Source of the DNA: Paenibacillus glycanilyticus NBRC 16618
Lineage (GTDB): Bacteria > Bacillota > Bacilli > Paenibacillales > Paenibacillaceae
Assembly: GCF_004000805.1 (NCBI RefSeq)
Contig: NZ_BILY01000014.1
Span: forward strand, 1 to 64,000
Reading direction: 5' to 3'
DNA: 64,000 bases
Shown here: positions 33,436-41,624 of the stretch, in pieces
Layout: every line of letters starts with the position of its first letter
How positions within the stretch are numbered: position 1 is the stretch's first letter
Made by a program: the position numbers and the translations under genes
The notes under the pieces: model-generated
What the model was told of the DNA's origin: nothing
Databases searched by the model: none
What the model saw: only the letters and a program-made list of their open reading frames with translations

Positions 33436-34392
33436 ATGAATATCTTTATCACAGGTGGGACGGGGTACATAGGAAGCAGCACGGTAAACGTAGCGCTTCG
33501 CCAAGGTCATCAAGTTACGGTCTTGACACGAAGCAAAGAAAAGGCAAAAGAGCTTGAAGATACAGGGGTGCGGGCTATTATTGGCGATCTGCTCACAGAT
33601 GGCGATTGGCAAGGCGCCCTATCGGAAGCGGATTATGTTATTCATTTGGCTGCCCCTCCAACCTGGGGTAAGAAAGTAACTTTAAAAGTCGCGAACGCCT
33701 ATCAAAAAGGACACTATCAAATGACCGTCCGTCTGCTCGACAACATCAATCCGCAGAAGCTAAAGAAGCTCGTATATGTGGCAGGCACCAGCTATTTCGG
33801 CGATAGCGGCGACAATGAGCCGGTCACGGAATCATACCGCTCGCAGCCGAAAGGATGGGGACCTTACATCGCTCCTTCCGTCGACGTGCTTTCTGCTTAT
33901 GTGGATAAAGGCATGCCCGTCGTCATAACTTTCCCGGGACAAGTGTACGGCGCAAAGTCGTGGTTTCCGCAGTTGTTCCTGAAGCCACTCTCTCAGAACA
34001 AGCCGGTTACCGGCCTCAAGGGGCATAATCCAATATTTTCTCCTATTCACGTAGAAGACTGCGCCCGTGCTTTCTTGTTCTTGCTGGAGCAAGGCCAGAC
34101 AGGGGATCGATATTTACTGGTCGACGATCAGCCGATCAGAAGTGCAGACATTACGACGCTTAGCGCCCAGGCACTCCATAGACAGGATAAAAAACGTTAC
34201 GTGTCAACTTGGTTATGCCGGATGCTGCTTGGTCCCGTGTTAACCGAATACGCCACGGCGCATACAAATTTCTCGAACAGCAAGCTTAAGGCGTCCGGCT
34301 TTACTTATTTGTACCCAACGATACAATTAGGTATAGAGGATGTCGTAAAAGAATGGAAGGAACTCTCAACATCTAAGGGGCGGATCGAATAA
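33436..34392 (+). CDS. NAD-dependent epimerase/dehydratase family protein (atypical extended SDR)
   Basis: A 318-residue Rossmann protein: ITGGTGYIGSSTVNVALRQG opens the fold, DLLTDGDW follows, and VIHLAAPP marks beta4. In the usual active-site position the sequence GWGPYIAPSVDVLSAY has no YxxxK, so it is an atypical SDR whose catalytic capacity is uncertain. The segment GQVYGAKSWFPQLFLKPL and HVEDCARAFLFLLEQG are normal for the family. It is followed 17 bases later by a small membrane protein gene, probably in the same operon. AGGAGAGGGAG precedes the ATG. Confidence 0.87.
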   Translation: MNIFITGGTGYIGSSTVNVALRQGHQVTVLTRSKEKAKELEDTGVRAIIGDLLTDGDWQGALSEADYVIHLAAPPTWGKKVTLKVANAYQKGHYQMTVRLLDNINPQKLKKLVYVAGTSYFGDSGDNEPVTESYRSQPKGWGPYIAPSVDVLSAYVDKGMPVVITFPGQVYGAKSWFPQLFLKPLSQNKPVTGLKGHNPIFSPIHVEDCARAFLFLLEQGQTGDRYLLVDDQPIRSADITTLSAQALHRQDKKRYVSTWLCRMLLGPVLTEYATAHTNFSNSKLKASGFTYLYPTIQLGIEDVVKEWKELSTSKGRIE

Positions 34393-34409
34393 AATTGGAG
34401 GAATAGCTC

Positions 34410-34679
34410 ATGAATTGGAATGATTACTTTCATGCTGGTTTTAATAATATAACTGACGTGGGTTATATAGTTTTTCTTATAGTTCTTGCGTTGATAGTAG
34501 TATTTCTCATGTACATATTTAATCTTGGTAAGAGAATGGCTAAGGGCTTAATGTTCGTAGCCCTGGTTATATGGGTAGCTACTACTTATGCAGGTGTAGA
34601 TTTTCATGGCATACAGGATTGGATAGATGGTGTATTCTGGTCGGGGACATTTTCATTCTCTGCTTTATACAAGTTATAA
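34410..34679 (+). CDS. Small two-helix membrane protein, unknown
   Basis: An 89-residue protein with two hydrophobic segments: VGYIVFLIVLALIVVFLMYI and GLMFVALVIWVATTYAGV, plus a short C-terminal region with aromatic residues. The ribosome binding site is GGAGG with an 8-base spacing. It belongs to no family I recognise. It is likely cotranscribed with the epimerase-like gene. Confidence 0.65.
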   Translation: MNWNDYFHAGFNNITDVGYIVFLIVLALIVVFLMYIFNLGKRMAKGLMFVALVIWVATTYAGVDFHGIQDWIDGVFWSGTFSFSALYKL

Positions 34680-34839
34680 TGGCTGCTCGACATTACCGCC
34701 GATTCCGGAATTGTTCGGTACACGGTTAAGGGATAACCCGAGTGGGAATAATATCGTCTTTCGAGCAAGTTATTTTTAAACTTTAGGTAAAATAGGGAGC
34801 GCGTAAATATAAGACGCATTAACGGAAGGGTGACGTAAC

Positions 34840-35628
34840 ATGACGAACAAAAGGTTGGAAGGCATTCAGGCGTTCGTGACGGGAGCGTCCGGCGGTTTGG
34901 GATATGCGATGGCGGAAGCGCTCCTGGCGGAAGGGGCAAAGGTAGCGGTATCCTCTAGAGCGGGAGATAAGTTAGATCAAGCGGTTGCCGGCTTTATAAA
35001 AAGAGGATACGATGCGCACGCCTTGCCGCTTGACGTGCGATCCGAACAGTCAGCAGAGGAAGCTGCCCGCTGGGTCCGCCGCGAATGGGGCGGACTCGAT
35101 GTGCTGGTAAACAACGCCGGGATCGGAATGAAGACAGTAAATCCGCGCTTTCTCACCGAGCCTCAGCCTTTTTACCAGGTAACGCCGGAAGGTTTTCGGA
35201 ATTTGATCGACACCAACGTGACGGGCTACTTCCTCGTCGCTCGCGCTTTTGCGCCTCTTATGATCGAGCAGGGCAAGGGGCGCATAATCAACATTTCAAT
35301 GAATTATGAAACCATGAAAAGAAAAGGCTTCGTGCCTTACGGTCCGTCACGCGCGGCAACCGAATCGCTCTCTTATATCATGGCAGAAGACCTAAGGGAA
35401 CACGGCGTGGCGGTCAATATGCTGCTTCCCGGCGGGGCGACGGTGACCGGTATGATACCGGACGGACTGCGAAAGGAACTTGGCCCGCAGACGCGTCTCC
35501 TCACGCCGGAAATTATGGCAGCACCCATTATCTACCTCGCTTCACCGGACGCGGAGGGAGTGACGGGAGAACGGATCGTGGCGGTCGAATTTGAGCAATG
35601 GTTGTCCAACCGGGACAATAAAGGATAA
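34840..35628 (+). CDS. SDR-family oxidoreductase with Arg in place of the catalytic Lys
   Basis: A 262-residue classical SDR: VTGASGGLGYAMAEALL (NAD(P) loop), DVLVNNAG, INISMN with the catalytic Ser (S153) and YGPSRAATESL (Y167), in which the Lys of YxxxK is Arg (R171, codon CGC). C-terminal LPGGATVTGMIPDG and YLASPDAEGVTGERI are normal. Lys-to-Arg in this position usually lowers or abolishes activity, though some SDRs tolerate it. The gene is monocistronic: GGAAGG site, then terminator at 35668-35708. Confidence 0.9.
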   Translation: MTNKRLEGIQAFVTGASGGLGYAMAEALLAEGAKVAVSSRAGDKLDQAVAGFIKRGYDAHALPLDVRSEQSAEEAARWVRREWGGLDVLVNNAGIGMKTVNPRFLTEPQPFYQVTPEGFRNLIDTNVTGYFLVARAFAPLMIEQGKGRIINISMNYETMKRKGFVPYGPSRAATESLSYIMAEDLREHGVAVNMLLPGGATVTGMIPDGLRKELGPQTRLLTPEIMAAPIIYLASPDAEGVTGERIVAVEFEQWLSNRDNKG

Positions 35629-35667
35629 CCAACTATGGGGAAGCACGATAATTCATCATTGTTATCC

Positions 35668-35708
35668 ACCCTCTACTAGGCTTTAATTAGCCAGGTAGAG
35701 GGTTTTTC
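35668..35708 (+). terminator. Intrinsic terminator after the SDR gene
   Basis: CCCTCTAC (35669-35676) / GTAGAGGG (35695-35702) with an inner GGCT/AGCC pair, then TTTTTCTATTTT. Confidence 0.85.
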
Positions 35709-35896
35709 TATTTTGTAGTCACTGATTTCTCACATTGGATCGTTGGAAAAGAGAATATATCGTTAGTTCCACAACAAACATCCATGATGAGGCTGCCGGT
35801 AAGACCAGTGGCCTCATTGAGATTAGACGTCCGCACCCTCGTGTGAGAAGCTAAAGGAATTAACGTCAGACGCACACAAAGAAAAGGAGTTAATTT

Positions 35897-36565
35897 ATGA
35901 AACTTCTGCTTACATCTGGAGGCATCACTAACAAAAGCATACACGACGCTCTGGTTGGCATGCTGGACAAGCCGATCGCCGACTCCAACGCCCTGTGCAT
36001 CCCCACCGCGATGTACGGACACCCCTGGGTCGGCCCCGGCGTCAAAGCCTGGGAATTCATCAGCGGAAAAGAAGAGAATCCTATGGTCAACCTGGGCTGG
36101 AAGTCCGTCGGCGTACTGGAGCTCACAGCGCTGCCAAGCATCAGCGAAGACCGCTGGGTGCCGCTGGTCCGGGAGACGGACGTCCTGCTGGTGGCGGGCG
36201 GAGACACCCTCTACCTCTGCCACTGGATGCGGCAATCTGGGCTGGCTGACCTTTTGCCTTCGCTGCGGGCAGTATATGTGGGAATGAGCGCCGTCAGTAT
36301 GGTGATGGCACCTAACATCGGGGAATTCTTCGTTGGTTGGACTCCACCCAGCGGTGGCGATGAAGCACTGGGACTGGTTGATTTTGCAATGTTTCCGCAT
36401 CTGGATCACGAGATGCTGCCGCATAACACAATGGCCTCTGCAGAGAGCTGGTCCGCCGGGATGAAGGGGCCGGGGTATGCGATTGATGATCAGACCGCCA
36501 TCAAAGTGATCGACGGAGCAGTTGAAGTTGTTTCCGAAGGGCATTGGAAACTTTTTTCGCCATAG
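35897..36565 (+). CDS. Peptidase E-like serine peptidase (family S51)
   Basis: A 222-residue protein with the class I glutamine-amidotransferase-like fold of aspartyl dipeptidases: LLLTSGGITN at the start, VLLVAGGDTLYLCHW, and the nucleophile elbow VYVGMSAVSMVM (S131). The canonical elbow is GxSAGA; here SAVS replaces SAGA/SAGS, so the oxyanion region is slightly changed. The late FPHLDHEML and IDDQTAIKVIDGAVEVV segments support the assignment. Typical members hydrolyse Asp-X dipeptides or cyanophycin fragments. AAGGAG site before the ATG; a hairpin is upstream at about 35782-35819. Confidence 0.85.
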   Translation: MKLLLTSGGITNKSIHDALVGMLDKPIADSNALCIPTAMYGHPWVGPGVKAWEFISGKEENPMVNLGWKSVGVLELTALPSISEDRWVPLVRETDVLLVAGGDTLYLCHWMRQSGLADLLPSLRAVYVGMSAVSMVMAPNIGEFFVGWTPPSGGDEALGLVDFAMFPHLDHEMLPHNTMASAESWSAGMKGPGYAIDDQTAIKVIDGAVEVVSEGHWKLFSP

Positions 36566-36686
36566 TATTAAAGAAATGGGGCATTAAGCAGAAGATATCA
36601 TTCATGCTAAAGATTACTTAAAAGAGCTTGGTATTGAGAGTAACACTTACTTTGGTGAATCTCCGGATGATTCCAACAGTTTAAAA

Positions 36687-36730
36687 CAAAGACCTGCAGC
36701 AGATCAGTGATCCGCCGCAGGTCTTTGTTG
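36687..36730 (+). terminator. Terminator-like hairpin
   Basis: AAAGACCTGC pairs with GCAGGTCTTT (10 bases) around a loop containing GATCAGTGATC, ending in TTTGTTG. A short coding-like remnant (KDYLKELGIESNTYFGE in one frame) lies just before it. Confidence 0.7.
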
Positions 36731-36734
36731 AAGT

Positions 36735-36754
36735 AAAGGGCAGGATAACGCAAC
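36735..36754 (+). repeat. Dispersed repeat copy (GGGCAGGATAACG type)
   Basis: AAAGGGCAGGATAACGCAAC, immediately after a hairpin, as in several other copies. Confidence 0.65.
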
Positions 36755-36816
36755 AAATTCAATCAATTAACGTCTGTTTACTGGGGAAATATTCTAAAAT
36801 TTCAGGAGAGATATTT

Positions 36817-37086
36817 ATGAAATATAAAAAAATATTAGTAATAGCGGTTCTATTGTTCGCTTATATCTTGGCGTGTATGTTAGTTGATCTTAACGGTAGT
36901 AAAATTGTTATGGATGCTTCAGGACGTTCTTATACTCTTGAAAATCATTTCTTTTACAATGAATATATTTTCAGTGGAAGTCATACCGAGTTTAATCTCA
37001 AACATGATAGAGTTTTCTTGCTCTGTACAAGTGTTGTTTACTTGGTTTTTAACCTAATGAAAAAATACAAGGGTACACGTCGTTGA
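36817..37086 (+). CDS. Small membrane protein, unknown
   Basis: An 89-residue AT-rich gene encoding an N-terminal membrane helix (ILVIAVLLFAYILACMLV), a polar middle part (about 30-60, ending near KHDRVFLLC) and a second hydrophobic stretch (CTSVVYLVFNLM) before a basic tail. The ribosome binding site is CAGGAGAG before the ATG. No family is recognised. It may be a signal-anchored protein with an extracellular loop. Confidence 0.6.
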   Translation: MKYKKILVIAVLLFAYILACMLVDLNGSKIVMDASGRSYTLENHFFYNEYIFSGSHTEFNLKHDRVFLLCTSVVYLVFNLMKKYKGTRR

Positions 37087-37300
37087 TAAACTTAAATAAG
37101 AAATCATTCCAAAATTAAGGCTATCGGGGAACTTTTAATATCCAGGATGGGGTTTAATGATTAAATATTAAAGAGGAGGCTTTGTTTGGTTTATTCTTGT
37201 TTTACTCTGTAGTCAAAGGAATGACGGTTACTATTTTTATTGAGTTTTCAACCGATAAACTAAGTAAGCGAAATTTTCACTCTGAATAGGATGTGTCACA

Positions 37301-38524
37301 ATGTTCAAGAAACTTATTGGTGTAATGATAGTCCTCAGCTTAGTCGTATCAACTCCAAGAGTAGAGGGAGCTCCTTCTGTAAGTAAGCAGATTCAATTGG
37401 TAGTGAATAATAAACAGATTGCTGGTGTCAATCCGATTGTAAAATCGGGTGTTATGTACGTACCTTTTCGCAAATTTTCTGACCAAATGGGTTATAAGGT
37501 CGTCTATGATCCTGATACCGGGATAATCTCTGCAAACATAAACGGTGTAGTCATTCGTTTCGGTACCGGCGAAGATATTATTGAATATAACGACACTGGT
37601 AGTTACTATTTAACCAATGAAATTCTTGAAATTAAAGGACAAGCTTATATCCCTCTGCGCGAATTTGGAGATATCGCGAAGTATTCGATTTATTATGATG
37701 AACAAAGGCTCACCGTAAGCTTACAGACATATGGTTATGGCCAAGAAGCAGCTATTAAAGAGCTCATAACGAAGTATTTCGAAGCATTTACTCCCAAATT
37801 ACTGACATCTGATAATTTGACATTGGGATACCAAAATCCTGAATATGACTATGAAGCGAATCAAGTCATTAGTGAAATCCCCGTCCGAGAATCCAAGCTG
37901 AGCATAGATCGAATTGAATATACAGCTAAAGACGAAGCAACGCTCCAAGTAACTTATATTAAGAATACGGAAGAGTTGAAACATGAAAATGTGAATGTCT
38001 TCATCATTCGGTATGAACAAGGACAATGGAAGATCGCACACGATGGCTGGTTTTATAACAAACTGGAACTTCCGGAGGATATCGACCAAAAGGCCGCAGC
38101 TATCATAGAGGACCATTTTAGTGAGCAAAATAACGTATTATCTGATTTAAGAAAATACTACATAGCGTATAATGCAGAAGATCTTGATCAAACGATTCAT
38201 TACACAGCCCCCTCATTTATTAAAGAATGGGAAGGTATAGTCATTGGGTCAGAAACATGGAAAGACAACCTTAAAGGATCGTTCTCACATAGCGACGCTA
38301 GATACAAATTATCTAATGAGCGAGTCGTCTTTCTTGGAAAAAAGGAAGCTGTTGTCCAAGGGACTCTTAGTTGGAGCGATATGACAGAAGGTGTTGCAGA
38401 AGGTGATGATGTATTTGATGCCCTTATTTATATGGAAAACGCTAATGGACGATGGACTTATAATTACGAGCTTGATCTTGATCAGGATTTCGATACTCGA
38501 GAAGAAATTGCGGTATTCGACTGA
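37301..38524 (+). CDS. Stalk-domain (copper amine oxidase N-terminal domain) secreted protein
   Basis: A 407-residue exported protein: signal peptide (FKKLIGVMIVLSLVVSTPRV), two stalk (Cu_amine_oxidN1-like) repeats (about 30-145; VKSGVMYVPFRKFSDQMGYK and IKGQAYIPLREFGDIAKYS), then two related domains of about 110-120 residues that look like NTF2/SnoaL-type folds (AIKELITKYFEAFTPK and DLRKYYIAYNAEDLDQTIH). Stalk domains are very common in Paenibacillaceae secreted proteins, where they probably mediate assembly or wall binding. The substrate is unknown. Confidence 0.85.
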   Translation: MFKKLIGVMIVLSLVVSTPRVEGAPSVSKQIQLVVNNKQIAGVNPIVKSGVMYVPFRKFSDQMGYKVVYDPDTGIISANINGVVIRFGTGEDIIEYNDTGSYYLTNEILEIKGQAYIPLREFGDIAKYSIYYDEQRLTVSLQTYGYGQEAAIKELITKYFEAFTPKLLTSDNLTLGYQNPEYDYEANQVISEIPVRESKLSIDRIEYTAKDEATLQVTYIKNTEELKHENVNVFIIRYEQGQWKIAHDGWFYNKLELPEDIDQKAAAIIEDHFSEQNNVLSDLRKYYIAYNAEDLDQTIHYTAPSFIKEWEGIVIGSETWKDNLKGSFSHSDARYKLSNERVVFLGKKEAVVQGTLSWSDMTEGVAEGDDVFDALIYMENANGRWTYNYELDLDQDFDTREEIAVFD

Positions 38525-38591
38525 GAGGTTATAGAGTTTGTTTCTCCAAGCAGATATTACGCTCGATGAACGATAGTTAAATAAACGACCA

Positions 38592-38627
38592 GGAAGAGGC
38601 TGCCGGCATGATCGGCAGCCTCTTTGC
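38592..38627 (+). terminator. Hairpin with GGCTGCCG core, followed by a repeat
   Basis: A perfect 12-base stem AAGAGGCTGCCG (38594-38605) / CGGCAGCCTCTT (38613-38624), then TTTG. The same AGGCTGCCG-type hairpin appears near other repeat copies. Confidence 0.85.
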
Positions 38628-38650
38628 ACTAACAGGTAGGATAGTTCCAA
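38628..38650 (+). repeat. Dispersed repeat copy (AACAGGTAGGATAGTTCC type)
   Basis: ACTAACAGGTAGGATAGTTC, joined directly to the hairpin at 38592-38627. Confidence 0.7.
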
Positions 38651-38738
38651 TATGTGGTAGGGATATCGTGTTTTATCACGAATAAGAAATATCTCGGAAG
38701 AGTCGCTTGATTCAATAATTAATTTAGGAGGAGTCTAT

Positions 38739-39512
38739 ATGATATTAGAAAAAGTTATAAATAGAATTGTAATACAAAGTGAATATAAGGAGTTTGTTGA
38801 TAAGTACATACATAATATCCTTACTGAATTTAAAGGTAAGTTTCATAGCATTTATATGTGTGGCTCGATTCCAAAGGGAACTGCTATACCTTTTAAGTCA
38901 GATGCAGACTTTACTATTGTATGTGAAAATCCCAACGATATTGATTACGAAAGATTGACAAATATTAAAGACAGGCTGTTGGAAGAATATCCATTACTAA
39001 CTAAGATTGATACGATAATTTGCTCGATTGACGATGTATTAAGCAAACCAAATGAGTGGGGTTTTTGGATTAAGATAATTTGTGTTTGCATATATGGTCA
39101 TGACGTTGGTGAACAAGTACCACCGATAATTATTTCTCCAGAGTTCATTTTAGACTTAAATACAGAGACCAAGGAGGAAGTAGACCGTGTACGTGTTTCA
39201 CTTTCTAATGCTAGTGATAACACAATGAAAACTAGATATATTAAAGGGTACTCTAAGAGATTAATTCGTGCATTATACTCTTTGGTTTTAGAAGATACAG
39301 GTGTGTGGCAAGATGACATGGTTAAAATGAAAAACGCCATATTAAACTATTGTGAGATTGACTCCGCTTTAGTTGATTATCTGTATGCTTGTTACTTAGA
39401 TAGTGATGTACTTGTTGAAGAGTTTCTGGGAATTGCGGATGAAGTATTTAGCTATTTCGAGAACGCCTTAAATGCAATGGCTGCTTCCAGAACCTTCACC
39501 GGGGATCTGTAG
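38739..39512 (+). CDS. Nucleotidyltransferase-domain protein
   Basis: A 257-residue protein with the polymerase-beta-type nucleotidyltransferase motif GSxxxGT..SDxD: CGSIPKGTAIPFKSDADFTI, followed by a third acidic residue candidate in LLTKIDTIICSID and a C-terminal helical domain (TMKTRYIKGYSKRLIRALYS). This is the layout of aminoglycoside adenylyltransferase-like and MNT-type enzymes; the substrate is unknown. The gene is AT-rich compared with its neighbours, and its last 45 bases overlap the end of the convergent LysR gene, suggesting recent arrival or tight packing. GGAGGAG site before the ATG. Confidence 0.8.
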   Translation: MILEKVINRIVIQSEYKEFVDKYIHNILTEFKGKFHSIYMCGSIPKGTAIPFKSDADFTIVCENPNDIDYERLTNIKDRLLEEYPLLTKIDTIICSIDDVLSKPNEWGFWIKIICVCIYGHDVGEQVPPIIISPEFILDLNTETKEEVDRVRVSLSNASDNTMKTRYIKGYSKRLIRALYSLVLEDTGVWQDDMVKMKNAILNYCEIDSALVDYLYACYLDSDVLVEEFLGIADEVFSYFENALNAMAASRTFTGDL

Positions 39513-40388
39513 CAGGACTGGGGCCACGGATGTCCTAATTGCTTCCATTAACAATAATGCCGCTTTGCCCAGGAAGTTTTTTTCCTTATATGCGATACCT
39601 ATTGTGATGACTGGATTCAGATCGGCTATAGGTCTTATAACCAAGGAACCTTCCTGTTCCAGACCGCTGTATATCGGAACGATTCCGATGCCGAATTCTG
39701 CCTTAACCATTTGCTGAATGACATAGAAACTTCCAACCTCCCTGCAAGAGTGCCCAGTGGGATTAAACGCCTTTTCCCAAAGCTCCCGATAGACACAGGT
39801 TGGTTCTTTCACCAGAATGGTTTGCCCGGCGAGATCTCTCACCGTAATGCTGTCTTGCTGGGCCAACGGGTGATTCCGGTTTAACATGACCCCTAATCTT
39901 TCCTCGAACAGCGGCTCAAACTCCAGCATAAGCTTCACAGGCGGAACCGAGCAGACGCCGAATTCCAGTTCGCCTGACCGTACTCTTTCCCCAATCGACC
40001 TGCTACCGCTCACTTCCATGGATAACTCCACATTGGGTCGAGCTTTGCAAAAGTCTGCTATAACGGCAGCCAGCTGCTGGCTCGCAACGGGCTCGATCGC
40101 GGCAAAACGCACCGATCCGCTATCTCCTGAAGCAATATCCGAGACGGTCTGTCTCATTGCTCCGATCGACTTCAATAAAGCGGATGCCTCGTGATGAAGC
40201 CATCGGCCGGCTTCCGTCACGATCATGCGTTTGCCGTCGCGTACGAATAAAGAGACGCCCAGATCATCTTCGAGACGCTGGATCTGCAGGGTTACCGTAG
40301 ACGGGGCATATTGGAGCTCCTCAGCCGCTTTCAGGAAATGCCCAAGACGCACGCAAGCCTCGAAGGTCTTTAAAGCTCGAAAATCCAT
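39468..40388 (-). CDS. LysR-family regulator, divergent from the NodB-GNAT/MFS unit
   Basis: A 306-residue LTTR: MDFRALKTFEACVRLGHFLK and AAEELQYAPSTVTLQIQRLE form the winged helix, followed by an effector domain (about 90-300). The start at 40388 fits AAAGGTG 6 bases upstream; GTG 40397 would add three residues. It is transcribed away from the deacetylase-acetyltransferase fusion and MFS transporter, which it probably controls. Its 3' end overlaps the convergent nucleotidyltransferase gene by 45 bases. Confidence 0.9.
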   Translation of the reverse strand: MDFRALKTFEACVRLGHFLKAAEELQYAPSTVTLQIQRLEDDLGVSLFVRDGKRMIVTEAGRWLHHEASALLKSIGAMRQTVSDIASGDSGSVRFAAIEPVASQQLAAVIADFCKARPNVELSMEVSGSRSIGERVRSGELEFGVCSVPPVKLMLEFEPLFEERLGVMLNRNHPLAQQDSITVRDLAGQTILVKEPTCVYRELWEKAFNPTGHSCREVGSFYVIQQMVKAEFGIGIVPIYSGLEQEGSLVIRPIADLNPVITIGIAYKEKNFLGKAALLLMEAIRTSVAPVLLQIPGEGSGSSHCI

Positions 40389-40414
40389 TGTCATCACCTT
40401 TGTTTGTTATTTTC

Positions 40415-40427
40415 GAATGATTCATTC
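40415..40427. promoter_or_regulatory. Candidate LysR operator in the divergent promoter
   Basis: GAATGATTCATTC: 5-base arms GAATG/CATTC around ATT, located 27 bases upstream of the lysR start and 85 before the divergent gene. Confidence 0.4.
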
Positions 40428-40511
40428 ATATTATTCAATTTTACAAAACATTACCGGGATTTTACAATAGATTCAACGGTGTTCTTGGAAGGATACCATG
40501 AAGGAGGAGCT

Positions 40512-41600
40512 ATGATGACGAACTTGGTAATTACTAGCGGTAATCCACAGGTTTCTCTCTGTGCCTTTACGTTTGATGATGGTCCGATGCGTATTTCTAT
40601 AGACGCATGGCTGGACGCCTTGGAGCAGGGAGGTGCAAGAGGGACGTTTTTTTTAACGGGTGAGTGGTTGGATCGATATCCAGCGAAAGCAAGGGAAATG
40701 ATAGCTAGAGGTCATGAACTCACGACGCATACCTACCATCACCGCAGAATGGCAGATGTGTCCAGAGCCGTATTCTTCGAAGAGCTGAAGCTCGCTGAAC
40801 TCGCTTATCAAGAAGCAACGGGAAGGCCGGTTCCGAGCTTCATGCGTTTTCCGTATGCCTCTTATCGGGAGGACAATTTGGCTTGGCTTCGGGAGTGGAA
40901 CTATCTGCTTGTCGAGGGAGAGGATACGGTCGACTGGTCGGGACCGCCAAGCGCACAGCTTGTGGAACGGGTAATCCCTGAGCTGATCAATGGGTCCATC
41001 TTAATGTTTCATGCCAACGAAATCGCCAAAGAAACGCCGCAGGCCGTTAAATCGCTTTTACACCATACTCAAGCCAAAGGCCTTGATGTGGTTCCAGTAT
41101 CAGAGCTGCTTCAAGCAGCTGGCATTCATGCAGGCGAACGCAGCTGGCATGTCCGCTTTAAGCCGGTTCTGCAAGGTTCATTCCCTAGTGAGCAGTGGAA
41201 GCGCGTAGTTGAGGAAGAGGAATTGCAGAAGCTGGCTGCCGATTCGTTGGAATGGGGGAACCCGAAAGCTCCGTCAGGATTCGGCGCCTATACAAAATGG
41301 CTGCAAGAGCTCTCCCTGCATGCTAAGTCGGATAACGATACCCGTTTAGTCGCCCGCAGCTTTGCTGACCAGCATTGGGCATACGTTCGTACATCCGTCT
41401 GCGGGAACACGCTGGTGCTGGAGGATTTTGCGACGAAGGAGGCCCATGCCGATGCCCTGGTATATATACTGCAATGGGCAGCCAACGAGGCATTAACCTT
41501 AGGCTGCGAATGGATATCCAGTACACAGGACATGCGCCGTATTCACAAGCTGTGTGAACAGCTGGGCTTTGAAGCGGAAATTGTTTTGCAAGAAGGATAA
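40512..41600 (+). CDS. NodB-type polysaccharide deacetylase fused to a GNAT-like domain
   Basis: A protein of 362 residues in two parts. The N-terminal NodB homology domain (about 10-215) has TFDDGP (D-D pair), the metal-binding TTHTYHH, RFPYASY and ILMFHANEI. The C-terminal part (about 225-362) resembles a GNAT acetyltransferase domain, with LVLEDFATKEAHADALVYIL, ALTLGCEWISS and LCEQLGFEAE, although the pyrophosphate-binding motif is not obvious. No signal peptide is visible, so it is cytoplasmic, which is unusual for NodB proteins acting on wall polymers; it may act on a small sugar or amide. ATG 40512 has AAGGAGGAG at 5 bases. An MFS gene follows 6-24 bases later. Confidence 0.85.
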   Translation: MMTNLVITSGNPQVSLCAFTFDDGPMRISIDAWLDALEQGGARGTFFLTGEWLDRYPAKAREMIARGHELTTHTYHHRRMADVSRAVFFEELKLAELAYQEATGRPVPSFMRFPYASYREDNLAWLREWNYLLVEGEDTVDWSGPPSAQLVERVIPELINGSILMFHANEIAKETPQAVKSLLHHTQAKGLDVVPVSELLQAAGIHAGERSWHVRFKPVLQGSFPSEQWKRVVEEEELQKLAADSLEWGNPKAPSGFGAYTKWLQELSLHAKSDNDTRLVARSFADQHWAYVRTSVCGNTLVLEDFATKEAHADALVYILQWAANEALTLGCEWISSTQDMRRIHKLCEQLGFEAEIVLQEG

Positions 41601-41624
41601 CCGCTTGTGAAGGAAGATAGGGAT

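Noticed and set aside
39468-39512. Frameshift or fusion where the nucleotidyltransferase and LysR genes overlap
   Set aside because: Both proteins are complete; a 45-base convergent overlap of 3' ends explains it.
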